Of a stretch of 64,000 bases of DNA, positions 9,233 to 17,264 are shown piece after piece. This DNA is from Natrinema zhouii. Lineage in GTDB: Archaea; Halobacteriota; Halobacteria; Halobacteriales; Natrialbaceae. How positions within the stretch are numbered: the stretch's first letter is position 1; the number at the start of each line of letters is the position of its first letter. The stretch is taken from NCBI RefSeq assembly GCF_013456555.2, contig NZ_CP059154.1, positions 3,286,001-3,350,000 on the forward strand. Reading direction: 5' to 3'. Both the position numbers and the translations under genes were made by a program. Below the pieces are notes generated by a model that saw nothing but the letters and a program-made list of their open reading frames with translations, ran no database searches and was not told the DNA's origin.

Positions 9233-11653
9233 ATGGCCCAGCGAACCCGAACGGAGCAAGCCGACCGGATTCGCCACCTGCTCGAGACCGAGGGCGACGC
9301 CGTCCACGCATCCGCGAGTGGCTTCGACACCAGTCGGGAAGCGGCGTACGACGCGACCGACGACCTCGAGGTACTGCGAACCGAGGCGCGGTCGATCAAG
9401 GAAGACGCAATCGATCGGCTCCCCGAGTTGATCGAGACGGTTCGCGAGGCGGTCGAAGCCAACGGCGGCACCGTCTACGTGGCCGACGACGCCGCGGACG
9501 CGAACGCGTACGTCGCCGACGTGGTCGACGCTCAGACCGACGCGAACGGGGTGACAGGGAACGGAGACACCCCGTCGGTCGTCAAATCCAAATCGATGAC
9601 GACCGAGGAGATCGACCTCAACGAGGGACTCGAGGCCGAGGGAATCGAGGTCACCGAGACGGACCTCGGCGAGTGGGTGTTGCAGGTAGCCGACGACACG
9701 CCCTCGCACATCGTCGGGCCGGCGATGCACCTCTCTCGGGAGGAGATCGCCGACCTGTTCAACGACCGATTCGACCCCGACGAGCCGTTCGAGACGGCCG
9801 AGGAACTCACCCGGTTCGCCCGCGATCACCTTGGCGAGCACATCCGCGAGGCCGACGTGGGGATCACCGGCGCGAACTTCGTCGTCGCCGACAGCGGGAC
9901 GATCACGCTCGTCACGAACGAGGGCAACGCCCGCAAGTGTGCGGTGACACCCGACACCCACGTCGCGATTACCGGCGTGGAGAAACTGATTCCGACGCTG
10001 TCGGACCTCGAGCCCTTCGTCGACCTGATCGCGAAGAGCGCGACGGGGCAGCCGATCTCCCAGTACGTGACGATGCTCTCCCCGCCGACGGACTCGCCGA
10101 CGCTGGGCTTCGATCGGCCGGACGAACCGATCACGGGTGACAACGAATCGGCGGGCGGGATGGGGAACCCGGACCGCGATTTCCACCTCGTCCTGCTCGA
10201 CAACGGCCGCACGGAGATGCGCGAGGACGACCAGCTCCGGGAGACGCTGTACTGCATTCGGTGTGGGGCCTGCTCGAACTCGTGTGCGAACTTCCAGTCC
10301 GTCGGCGGCCACGGCTTCGGCGGCGAGACCTATTCGGGCGGGATCGCGACCGGCTGGGAGGCCGGCGTCCACGGGCAGGAGTCCGCGGCCGAGTTCAACG
10401 ACCTCTGTACCGGCTGTACGCGCTGTGTGGACGCCTGCCCGGTGAAGATCGACATTCCGTGGATCAATACCGTCGTCAGAGACCGGGTCAACCGCAGTAG
10501 CGATCCCGAGACTTACGACTTCCTCGTCGACGGCCTCACGCCCGACCTCGAGGAGGGCGGACTCGATCCCGGCAAGCGTTTCTTCGGCAATATCGGGACG
10601 GTCGCGAAAGCCGCCAGCGCGACTGCACCCGTCTCGAACTGGCTGGCCGACGCGGGCCCGGTCCGTGCGGCGCTCGAGCACACCCTCGGCATCGACCGGC
10701 GACGCGACCTCCCCGCGTTCCAGCGCGAGTCGCTCGTGGACTGGTTCGAGGGGCGAGGTGGCTTCGCCACCTCGAAAAAGCGAGTAGCGCGGAACGACGT
10801 TCCGCGAACAGTCGAGCGGCAGAGCCGCGAGACGACGGCGGAGCCGCGAGTACACCGAGGCGGGATGGAGGCATCGAGTAAACGAGTCGAACGGGCTGCG
10901 TCTCGAGCCGACGACGGCGACGATAAGGGCGAGATCGACCGAGAGGTCGTCCTCTACCCCGACGTCTACACGAACTACGTCGATATCGACCGCGGGAAGG
11001 CCGCCGTCCGGACGCTCGAGGCGCTGGGCGTTCCTGTTCGCGTCCCCGACCTGCCCGAAAGCGGGCGCGCCGCGCTTTCGCAGGGGATGATCGCGACGGC
11101 GGACCGGCAGGCCAGTCGGCTCTACGCCGCGCTGGCCGAGGACCTCGACGCCGGCCGGGACGTGGTCATGATCGAGCCCTCCGATCTGGCGGCCGTGCAC
11201 CGCGAGTACGAGCGCTTGCTGCCGGCGGCGTCCGTCGAGCGGCTCCGCGCGAACAGCTACGAGATCTGCGAGTATGTCTACGGACTGCTCGAGAACGGCG
11301 CGGACCCCTCGGCGCTGTCGACCGGCGACGGGGCGGAGCCGGTGGCGTATCACTCCCACTGCCAGCAGCGGACGCTCGACCTCGAGGCACCGACCGTGGC
11401 CGTCCTCGAGCGCTGTGGCTACGCGCCCGAGACCTCCAGCGCCGAGTGCTGTGGCATGGCTGGCTCGTTCGGCTACAAGCGGGAGTACTACGAGCTGAGT
11501 ATGGACGTCGGCGAGCGGTTAGCGACGGAAATCGAGGGCGCGGAGACCGTCGTGGCGTCGGGAACCTCCTGTGGGGACCAACTCGAGACGCTGCTCGAGC
11601 GCGAGGTTCCCCATCCGGTCGAGTTGCTCGCACCCGGCGGCTATCGGACGTAA
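9233..11653 (+). CDS. lutBA: Fused LutB-LutA lactate oxidation iron-sulfur protein
   Basis: The 806-residue protein joins three parts: a LUD domain (about 50-310), a two-cluster ferredoxin domain with CIRCGACSNSC (about 341-351) and CTGCTRCVDACP (about 392-403), and a LutA/GlpC-type region (about 565-806) with ECCGMAGSFGY. The usual first CCG motif appears degenerate (ESGRAALSQGM). In Bacillus LutA and LutB are separate, so this is a fusion that transfers lactate electrons. Residues about 504-560 form a basic linker in an otherwise acidic protein, encoded by a run of palindromes listed separately. The gene abuts lutC. Confidence 0.9.
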   Translation: MAQRTRTEQADRIRHLLETEGDAVHASASGFDTSREAAYDATDDLEVLRTEARSIKEDAIDRLPELIETVREAVEANGGTVYVADDAADANAYVADVVDAQTDANGVTGNGDTPSVVKSKSMTTEEIDLNEGLEAEGIEVTETDLGEWVLQVADDTPSHIVGPAMHLSREEIADLFNDRFDPDEPFETAEELTRFARDHLGEHIREADVGITGANFVVADSGTITLVTNEGNARKCAVTPDTHVAITGVEKLIPTLSDLEPFVDLIAKSATGQPISQYVTMLSPPTDSPTLGFDRPDEPITGDNESAGGMGNPDRDFHLVLLDNGRTEMREDDQLRETLYCIRCGACSNSCANFQSVGGHGFGGETYSGGIATGWEAGVHGQESAAEFNDLCTGCTRCVDACPVKIDIPWINTVVRDRVNRSSDPETYDFLVDGLTPDLEEGGLDPGKRFFGNIGTVAKAASATAPVSNWLADAGPVRAALEHTLGIDRRRDLPAFQRESLVDWFEGRGGFATSKKRVARNDVPRTVERQSRETTAEPRVHRGGMEASSKRVERAASRADDGDDKGEIDREVVLYPDVYTNYVDIDRGKAAVRTLEALGVPVRVPDLPESGRAALSQGMIATADRQASRLYAALAEDLDAGRDVVMIEPSDLAAVHREYERLLPAASVERLRANSYEICEYVYGLLENGADPSALSTGDGAEPVAYHSHCQQRTLDLEAPTVAVLERCGYAPETSSAECCGMAGSFGYKREYYELSMDVGERLATEIEGAETVVASGTSCGDQLETLLEREVPHPVELLAPGGYRT
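10754..10846 (+). repeat. In-frame palindrome cassette inside lutBA
   Basis: Four consecutive inverted repeats with three-base loops occur in about 93 bases: arms of 9 bp around TTC (10754-10774), 8 bp around GAC (10788-10806), 5 bp around AGA (10816-10828) and 4 bp around GGA (10836-10846). They keep the reading frame and encode a basic linker (for example TSKKRVARNDVPRTVERQ). It looks like a small mobile or expanding element tolerated between two domains. Confidence 0.75.
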
Positions 11654-11729
11654 CCGCTCGCTGCGTTTTCCGGTGCTCCAGATACCCGTTCGATTTCCAC
11701 GGCTCGCTCCGCATCCACCGTCCGCCGTA

Positions 11730-11945
11730 TCTGTGAATGAAGTAGTGAGTTTTGATGGGATGGAATGTGAGAAATGTCCTGCTATCGTGGCAACACGGGA
11801 TCGCCACGCCCTCCCCAGCCGATTCGTTCGCTTCGCTCACTCATCCCTCGCGCATGTTCGCGCCGCGGTTCGCCGTCGACGGCGAACCGCGCCCCAGCGC
11901 GCGCCACCGCATTCGGTTGACTGGTCCGATCCGAACTCGAGCCTA
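11730..11945 (+). repeat. Dispersed intergenic repeat, copy 1
   Basis: This fills most of the 337-base gap after lutBA. It shares with the copies near 26.3 and 29.2 kb the blocks CCTGCTATCGTGG (11778-11790), a C-rich block ending CTCCCCAGCCGATTCG (11811-11826) and CCAGCGCGCGCCACCGC (11894-11910). A perfect 28-base palindrome lies at 11864-11891 between the last two blocks. No gene is visible here. The outer boundaries are uncertain. Confidence 0.8.
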
Positions 11946-11990
11946 TACCGTTACGGAGGTGGCGCAGAAAGGTGAGAAAACGAACCAGTA

Positions 11991-12434
11991 ATGACATCGC
12001 TCACAATCCGCGATCACGTCCGGCCGACCGACGGCGACTACCCGGACGGGATCTACCGCGTCGTCGGAACGAGCGAGGGGGCCGTGACGCTGCTCCGGGT
12101 CGGGGACGCCGACGGTCGCCGCGTCAACACCGGCGAAATCGTGACGGTCAGCGTCGGCGACCTCGAGGCCTTCGAGCCAGCCGAAAATCCCGACGGAAAC
12201 CGGCCGTTCGGGGCCACCGTCGCGTCGCAACTCGAGATGGGATACTGGTCACTCCGGGTCTTCGGGCAGCAACTGGCCGCACACCCGTTTCCGACCGCTA
12301 TCGCGGGGCTGCTCGTCCTCGCAGGCGTCGCTGGAGAACGGATCACGCTCCTTCCGGAACCCGCGCTCACCGCGTTGATACTCGCCGGGAGCCTCGGCCT
12401 CGCGTATATCGGTAGCGGCCGCCTGCAGCGGTGA
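11991..12434 (+). CDS. Two-span haloarchaeal membrane protein
   Basis: The 147-residue product has a soluble N-terminal part (1-85), whose beta-rich pattern (DGIYRVVGTSEGAVTLLRVGD) suggests a small domain, and two hydrophobic helices at about 103-118 and 125-140. I do not recognise the family. It follows repeat copy 1, which forms its upstream region, and converges with the DUF3194 gene. Confidence 0.75.
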   Translation: MTSLTIRDHVRPTDGDYPDGIYRVVGTSEGAVTLLRVGDADGRRVNTGEIVTVSVGDLEAFEPAENPDGNRPFGATVASQLEMGYWSLRVFGQQLAAHPFPTAIAGLLVLAGVAGERITLLPEPALTALILAGSLGLAYIGSGRLQR

Positions 12435-12517
12435 CTCGCCGCCCTGCTGCTCGAGCGACACGCTCACCGAGTCATCTCGAGTAACCGAAAATCGAAGCCG
12501 ATCCGAAACCGCGTTGG

Positions 12518-12772
12518 CTACTCCTCGAACAGTTCGTCGACCGCGTGTCGCGCCGCGAGCGCGGCGTCGTCGGCGACCTGTTCGGGGTCGGCCTCGTCTT
12601 CGTCCTCGGGCGCGTTGAGGTAGACGTCGACCTCGAGGACGCCGTCCTCGAAGACGACGGTCACGTCGTAATCGCGTACATCGGACTGTTTGTACTGCGA
12701 GAAGATCACGCCCTCCGCAGCGTCCGAGGCCGTCTGGACGACGGTCTCGTCAGACGGCTCGTCGGTCGGCAT
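12518..12772 (-). CDS. DUF3194 family protein
   Basis: This 84-residue acidic protein matches the archaeal DUF3194 family, usually found next to prefoldin beta. The core shows a beta-strand pair (YDVTVVFEDGVLEVDVYLNAP) and a C-terminal helix (DDAALAARHAVDELFEE). Its ATG directly follows the TAA of pfdB with no gap, so it is translated from the same message. A helper role with the prefoldin or a ribosomal process is inference from context. Confidence 0.85.
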   Translation of the reverse strand: MPTDEPSDETVVQTASDAAEGVIFSQYKQSDVRDYDVTVVFEDGVLEVDVYLNAPEDEDEADPEQVADDAALAARHAVDELFEE

Positions 12773-13174
12773 TTATGCGCCGCCAGCGCCCGGGCCGCCG
12801 GGGCCGGCCGGGCCGCCGCCCATGCCGCCGCCACCGCCGAGCATCTCCTCGAGCTCGCTCTGGAGGCTCTCGAACTGCTCCTGCACGCGCTCTTCTTGCT
12901 TCTCGAGGGTCTCGAGGCGGATCTCGAGCGTGTCGACCTTCTCCTCGAGGTCCTCCTCGGCCTGTGCGTAGTCCGTCTCGACGAGGAGTTCGCCGACGTT
13001 CCGGTACATGGTCGTTTCGTCGTCGATGTTCTCGAGTTCGTCGAGAGCGTTCTGGGCCTCGGTGAGTCCCGACTCTGCTTCCTGTTTCTGGACGGCGACT
13101 TCCTGTGCCGTCTCTTGGAGATCCTGTAGCTGCTCGATTTTCTCCTGTGCTTCCGGCGGCAGGTTTCCTTGCAT
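12773..13174 (-). CDS. pfdB: Prefoldin subunit beta
   Basis: Prefoldin is the alpha2-beta4 jellyfish-shaped chaperone that passes unfolded proteins to the thermosome. The 133-residue subunit has two long coiled-coil helices (about 8-45 and 80-117) joined by the beta-hairpin region [19 protein letters not shown], which carries the family signature. The C-terminus is a Gly/Pro/Ala-rich tail of about 18 residues. The start methionine is that of homologues ([13 protein letters not shown]). Confidence 0.95.
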   Translation of the reverse strand: MQGNLPPEAQEKIEQLQDLQETAQEVAVQKQEAESGLTEAQNALDELENIDDETTMYRNVGELLVETDYAQAEEDLEEKVDTLEIRLETLEKQEERVQEQFESLQSELEEMLGGGGGMGGGPAGPGGPGAGGA

Positions 13175-13276
13175 ATCTCGACCGTCGCCCTCCGGACTGA
13201 TAAAGGCCAGCTTTGTCTTCCGAATCGCCGTTCGGTCTGGGATCGACGGTCTACCTGGTGTCGAAGTCCGAGCGGA

Positions 13277-13825
13277 CTACTCTGGGCCGCTGCCGTCCGC
13301 CGCAACCGCCTCGTCGGTAGCCGTCGGTGTGGCAGCGCTGTCGGTCCGGATCACGAGATAGCCACCGACGATGAAGAGCACTCCCCAGAGCAGGAACACT
13401 ACGTCCCACAGGATGATCGGGCCGGGTCCGGCGGGCCAGACGTGGTGAAGCCCGAGTAGCTGGTGGTCGACGAGCCCCTCGACGAGGTTGAACACGCCCC
13501 AGCCCATGATCACCGCGCCGAACAACATCCGTCCGGATTTCGGTACCGGATGGAACCGCCACGCGCGAGAAAACAGGACAAGGCCGATGATCGTGAAGAT
13601 GTACGTCGCGAGGTGAAAGATTCCGTCGGCCATCACGTTGAGTTCCAGGTCCGTGGCGATGCTCGAGTCGGGATACGACGACAGCATGTTGTGAATCTGG
13701 AGGATCTGGTGGAAGACGATCCCGTCGAAGAAGCCGCCCAGTCCCAGCCCGAGTGTGAGGCCCGCGATCACCAGCGGCTTGGCGTCCCGTCGTAACCCGA
13801 GCCACGTCCCGTCCCGTTCGGCCAT
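13277..13825 (-). CDS. DUF2243 family membrane protein
   Basis: The 182-residue protein has four hydrophobic helices and the family's HQILQIHNM-like segment with conserved His residues (GGFFDGIVFHQILQIHNML, DGIFHLATYIF, GLVDHQLLGLHH), which suggests a metal or haem site in the membrane. DUF2243 function is unknown. It sits between pcc1 and pfdB on the same strand, interrupting what is otherwise a row of information-processing genes. Confidence 0.88.
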   Translation of the reverse strand: MAERDGTWLGLRRDAKPLVIAGLTLGLGLGGFFDGIVFHQILQIHNMLSSYPDSSIATDLELNVMADGIFHLATYIFTIIGLVLFSRAWRFHPVPKSGRMLFGAVIMGWGVFNLVEGLVDHQLLGLHHVWPAGPGPIILWDVVFLLWGVLFIVGGYLVIRTDSAATPTATDEAVAADGSGPE

Positions 13826-13909
13826 ACCGATCCTTCGAACGAACCGATCAAAACACCGGTGCCTGCCGGTACAGGGATTGCGGTCGTTCTGGGGTCCGAA
13901 ATCGAAGAA

Positions 13910-14176
13910 TTACCGCGACTCGAGCACGCTCGCTCCCACAGCAGCGGTCCGCTCTGCGACGTCGACTAGCGAGAACCAGGTGTTCAGCGCCGCCCGAAGG
14001 GCGACGACGTCGGCGGCGACGATCTCGATGACGACGCGGGAACCGTCTCGCTCGATCGTCGTTCGAGAGCGTTCGTCGTCGATCTCGCCGATTTCGCGGG
14101 CGACGCTCTCGGCGATCAATTGGGCACGCGACGCGCTCTCGTAGTCGAACTCGAGGGTCGCGTCGTGAGAAGACAC
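13910..14176 (-). CDS. pcc1: KEOPS complex subunit Pcc1
   Basis: Pcc1 is the dimerising subunit of KEOPS, which makes the t6A modification at position 37 of ANN-decoding tRNAs. The 88-residue protein has the expected beta-alpha-beta-beta-alpha pattern, with ATLEFDYES at the start, TTIERDGSRVVIEIVAADVVALRAALNTW in the middle and a helix ending in a conserved SLV. It lies five bases downstream of rpoP on the same strand and belongs to the rpl37ae-rpoP-pcc1 operon. Confidence 0.9.
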   Translation of the reverse strand: MSSHDATLEFDYESASRAQLIAESVAREIGEIDDERSRTTIERDGSRVVIEIVAADVVALRAALNTWFSLVDVAERTAAVGASVLESR

Positions 14177-14181
14177 GCTGG

Positions 14182-14316
14182 TTACTGGACGCCGACTTCC
14201 TTGACGTCGCGGCTGCGTTCTTTCAGGAGCACGCGGTGGCCGCAGTAGGGACAGCGGACGCCGCCGTACTCGTCGAGCTGGACGTCGCGTTTACAGCGGG
14301 AACATTTGTAACTCAT
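14182..14316 (-). CDS. rpoP: DNA-directed RNA polymerase subunit P (Rpb12-like)
   Basis: This 44-residue ORF reads [12 protein letters not shown], then [20 protein letters not shown], the pattern of archaeal RpoP with a four-cysteine zinc ribbon (C5, C8, C23, C26). It is a small structural subunit of RNA polymerase. It sits between rpl37ae and pcc1, its usual place in haloarchaea. Confidence 0.95.
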   Translation of the reverse strand: MSYKCSRCKRDVQLDEYGGVRCPYCGHRVLLKERSRDVKEVGVQ

Positions 14317-14333
14317 ACTGAGATTGAAACGGG

Positions 14334-14600
14334 TTATTCGTCGTCGTCCTCTGCGAGAGCAGCGCGGATGGACCGCTTGACCGTGCGGCCGCCGGGCGTT
14401 TCGGGCCGGTACGCGCCGCCGGTGAAGACCTCGCCGGTCTCCTCGTTCTTCCAGATGCCGGTGCCGACGCGGGTAACGTCGTCGCCGTCGACTTCGGCGT
14501 TCTCCATGTCGTCTTCGATCTCGCTGACGCGGCGTCGTGCGACGCGGCCGTAGCGGGCACCGAACCGACCAGCGCTGCCGACCTCTCCTTTGTTGGCCAT
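14334..14600 (-). CDS. rpl37ae: 50S ribosomal protein L37Ae lacking its zinc finger
   Basis: The 88-residue protein keeps the L37Ae core: [20 protein letters not shown] at the N-terminus, then GTGIW, then [11 protein letters not shown] and KRSIRAA. In the family a zinc ribbon with two CxxC pairs flanks GTGIW; here there is no cysteine at all, and those positions are acidic or polar (NAEVDGDDV and KNEETGEVF). It is the first gene of the rpl37ae-rpoP-pcc1 operon. Haloarchaeal variation at this site is plausible, so it is probably functional. Confidence 0.92.
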   Translation of the reverse strand: MANKGEVGSAGRFGARYGRVARRRVSEIEDDMENAEVDGDDVTRVGTGIWKNEETGEVFTGGAYRPETPGGRTVKRSIRAALAEDDDE

Positions 14601-14687
14601 AGTAGTGCTGTCTATCGTCAGCGGATTCTTAAACCTGTTGAGTCACGTCGGTTCCTGCGGGAGCACGACACCGGTCGATCACCCCGA

Positions 14688-14894
14688 TCACGACCCACCG
14701 ATCCGCTCGGCGATCGGCCACGCGAGCAGTTCCAGGAAGACGACCGCGAGCGCGGCAAGGTACCCGGCGACCGCGAGCGGAGTGGTGAGTATTCCTGTAC
14801 CGACGCCCGGGGCTGCGATCAGCGCGCGAGCAACGAGGCCGCTCACCGCCAACAGTGGGATCAGGGTCAGGATGGCATCCGGTCGCTCGAGCAT
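14688..14894 (-). CDS. Small two-span membrane protein
   Basis: The 68-residue product has two hydrophobic helices (about 8-28 and 36-60), the second carrying a conserved-looking FLELLAWPIAE. I do not recognise a family. It is transcribed on the same strand as rpl37ae, but 88 bases separate them, so a separate promoter is possible (the AT-rich TAATTATATCTAATTA run at about 14899-14914 lies just upstream of its start). Confidence 0.65.
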   Translation of the reverse strand: MLERPDAILTLIPLLAVSGLVARALIAAPGVGTGILTTPLAVAGYLAALAVVFLELLAWPIAERIGGS

Positions 14895-15032
14895 AGCTAA
14901 TTATATCTAATTACAGCGATCCCGTTAAGGCTGGGAGAACCAGCAGCACCTGTCACCTCCATCAGGAAGTACCAATATTTGCCACGAACGTCTCCCGACT
15001 GTGGAACCGACATCGGTGACTGGACCTGTTAG

Positions 15033-15794
15033 TTACTGAAACTCTGATTCCCCGAGCACGTCGTTGAGGTCCTCACGGATCCGCTCGCCCATCTCCCGAT
15101 CGCGGGCGGTCGTCACGACGCGGTTTTCCTGCACGCTCGAGCCGTCTCGCAGCAGCATCCGCACGTTGCCGCCGTCGTCGGCGCGGGTCACCTTCGCGCG
15201 CATGCCGGACTGAGAGCCCTTGCCGCCGGCGTCGATGGGACCCGGAATCACCTTCTTGACGTGCGGGTGTTCCGCGACGGTCTGAATGGCCCGCATTCCG
15301 GTTCGGCCGCCGATGAGCGTCGAGTGGCTGCCGCCGATCTTGTCCGCCGGTGGCGTTTCGACGACGTCAAGCGCGGGATTCCCGCGGCGCTCGAGGACCG
15401 CCTGAATTGGGTCGTCGTCTGCGACGCGATAGAAGGAGTGGTGGATGTCCTCGCGGACGGCGCGGATCACCGGCCGCGCGCCGCCGGCGTAGACCTCTTC
15501 GGGACGCTTTCGACGTATTTCGTCGCCGATCAGCCCCGCGAAGTTCCGGAGTTCGATCGGCTCGTTCTCGCCGTCCTCCGGCGTCGTCGTGATCGTCGTC
15601 TCGCCGAGTACCTGCTCGTCGCGGTCGGCTTCGGAATCGCGGTCGGTCGGCTCGTCGGGTTCGCCGGCGAGCATCGTGATGGTCGCTCTGTCGCGCGCCG
15701 CCTCGAGGACGATCGCCTCGGTGTTGGCCTCCCGGCAGATCAGACAGAAGTCTCCGGGTTTCTCGAGCGGCGATGCGCAGTGGCGACACTCCAT
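15033..15794 (-). CDS. DUF2103 family zinc-ribbon protein
   Basis: The 253-residue protein opens with a zinc ribbon (CRHC at residues 3-6, CLIC near 17-20) and continues with the DUF2103 domain, seen in the stretch KIGGSHSTLIGGRTGMRAIQ and VIPGPIDAGGKGSQSG near 150-200. The family is archaeal and described as a predicted metal-binding protein; its function is unknown. An upstream TTG would add three residues; the ATG is preferred. Confidence 0.88.
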   Translation of the reverse strand: MECRHCASPLEKPGDFCLICREANTEAIVLEAARDRATITMLAGEPDEPTDRDSEADRDEQVLGETTITTTPEDGENEPIELRNFAGLIGDEIRRKRPEEVYAGGARPVIRAVREDIHHSFYRVADDDPIQAVLERRGNPALDVVETPPADKIGGSHSTLIGGRTGMRAIQTVAEHPHVKKVIPGPIDAGGKGSQSGMRAKVTRADDGGNVRMLLRDGSSVQENRVVTTARDREMGERIREDLNDVLGESEFQ

Positions 15795-15852
15795 AGCTCT
15801 CAATTGAACACAGGCGTGTAAAACGGCCGTGTTTTTCGGCCGGCACTCGGGA

Positions 15853-16689
15853 CTACAGGACGTCCTCGAGTATCCGCTGGACCGGCTCGGTGTCCACGAC
15901 CTCGTAGGGGACCCGGAGCGGAGAGATCGACACCCGCTCCTTGAGCAGGGCGTGGCGATCGGTGTCCTCGGCGTCGGGGATGTCCCGATTGGCCATCTGC
16001 TGCCAGAGCCGGTTGGTCAACTGGAACGCGCCGTTTTCGAACGCGGCGTCCATCTCGTAGATCTCGGTCGGCCGAGTCAGTTCGAAGCCGTTCGGCTCGC
16101 GATCCGGCCGGGGGACGTTGACGTTCAGGTAGTCGACGCGGTCGAACAGTCCGGTTCCGGGGACGCCGGCCACGAGATCGGCGGTGATCTCGCCCGTTCG
16201 CTCGAAGTCCGCCGGCTCGAGGTCGCGGTCGTAGCCGAGCGTGTCCATCGAGACGGCGATCGACGGCGTCTCGAGGAACGCCGCCTCCATCGCGGCGCTG
16301 ACGGTCCCCGATCGAGAGAAGACGTAGGCCCCGAGGTTCGCACCCGAGTTACAACCCGAGACGACGATATCGGGTTCGGGCTCGAGGCCTTTCGTGCCGA
16401 CGATGGCGCAGTCACAGGGGGTGCCGTCGACGGCGTAGCCGAGTTCGTGGTCGGTGTGTGGAACCGGCGAGGTAAACGAGTCCGTTTCCAGATCTATCGA
16501 GAAGTCGTCGTCCGACGACCTCGTCCGGCCGTAGGAGAGCGATCGGCCGACGGCGCTCCGGTTTCGGTCCGGCGCGACGACGGTGACCGTGCCGACCGCC
16601 GAAAGCGCGTCGTGCAGCGCCCGGATCCCGGGTGCGTCGATCCCGTCGTCGTTCGTCAGGAGAATGTGCGGCTCCGAATCCAGTTCCAT
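15853..16689 (-). CDS. surE: 5'/3'-nucleotidase SurE
   Basis: SurE removes phosphate from nucleoside 5'- and 3'-monophosphates. The 278-residue protein shows the metal-binding start ILLTNDDGIDAPGIRAL (Asp15, Asp16 region), the VVAPDRNRSAVG loop and the VSGCNSGANLG motif near residue 112, all hallmarks of the family. It is longer than bacterial SurE (about 250) at the C-terminus. It follows DUF2103 on the same strand. Confidence 0.93.
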   Translation of the reverse strand: MELDSEPHILLTNDDGIDAPGIRALHDALSAVGTVTVVAPDRNRSAVGRSLSYGRTRSSDDDFSIDLETDSFTSPVPHTDHELGYAVDGTPCDCAIVGTKGLEPEPDIVVSGCNSGANLGAYVFSRSGTVSAAMEAAFLETPSIAVSMDTLGYDRDLEPADFERTGEITADLVAGVPGTGLFDRVDYLNVNVPRPDREPNGFELTRPTEIYEMDAAFENGAFQLTNRLWQQMANRDIPDAEDTDRHALLKERVSISPLRVPYEVVDTEPVQRILEDVL

Positions 16690-16715
16690 TGTCCGTTCGA
16701 CCGATGGTCGGCGAG

Positions 16716-17168
16716 CTACGTATCAGTTCGGTCCTCCGACGACGAGCGACCGAACGTGGCCGCGAGTTTCGTTCCGCAGGACGGGCAGTACTGCGACCCG
16801 TCGGCGGTGACTGCGTCGCATTCGGGACAGACGACACCCTCGTTCGGTTCGGTGACCGGCTCGAGGTCCTCGCCACAGGACGGGCAGTAGTCCGCGGACG
16901 ACGGCACGTCCGCACCGCAGGACGGACAGTCGCCACCGTCCTCCCAGAGGACGCGGCGCTGGGATCTCGAGACGTAGTTGTACGCGCCCCAGACGACGTT
17001 TCCCAGCCCCATCGAAAACCAGAACGTCAGGAGGGCGACCAGAACGTGTGAGACCACCGAGCCGAACTCCCGGTCGACCAGTACGACGCGATCGGGCGTT
17101 TCCTCCTCGATCGTCCAGCCCTGCGCCACGAGGTCGTCGATTTCCCGCTGTAGGTGTTTGCTGCGCAT
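16716..17168 (-). CDS. Membrane-anchored double zinc-ribbon protein
   Basis: The 150-residue protein has an N-terminal basic/acidic helix-rich part, a hydrophobic helix (about 39-60, SHVLVALLTFWFSMGLGNVVW), and two zinc ribbons with CPSC...CPSC and CPEC...CPSC spacings (residues 82-131). This architecture is common in haloarchaea as a membrane-tethered zinc-finger protein. The ligand or partner is unknown. It lies 26 bases upstream of surE and may be co-transcribed with it. Confidence 0.82.
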   Translation of the reverse strand: MRSKHLQREIDDLVAQGWTIEEETPDRVVLVDREFGSVVSHVLVALLTFWFSMGLGNVVWGAYNYVSRSQRRVLWEDGGDCPSCGADVPSSADYCPSCGEDLEPVTEPNEGVVCPECDAVTADGSQYCPSCGTKLAATFGRSSSEDRTDT

Positions 17169-17264
17169 AGGGAGAGTAGGAGTCGAGCGAGCAAAAGCCT
17201 GTCAGCAGGACCCGGAACGACTGCGAGACAGCACGTTCACATCACTGCAGTGCCTCTTGGTGCT

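Noticed and set aside
8690-11359. Minus-strand 889-residue open frame
   Set aside because: It is antisense to lutC and lutBA and has no family motif; it is a shadow of high-GC codon use on the other strand.
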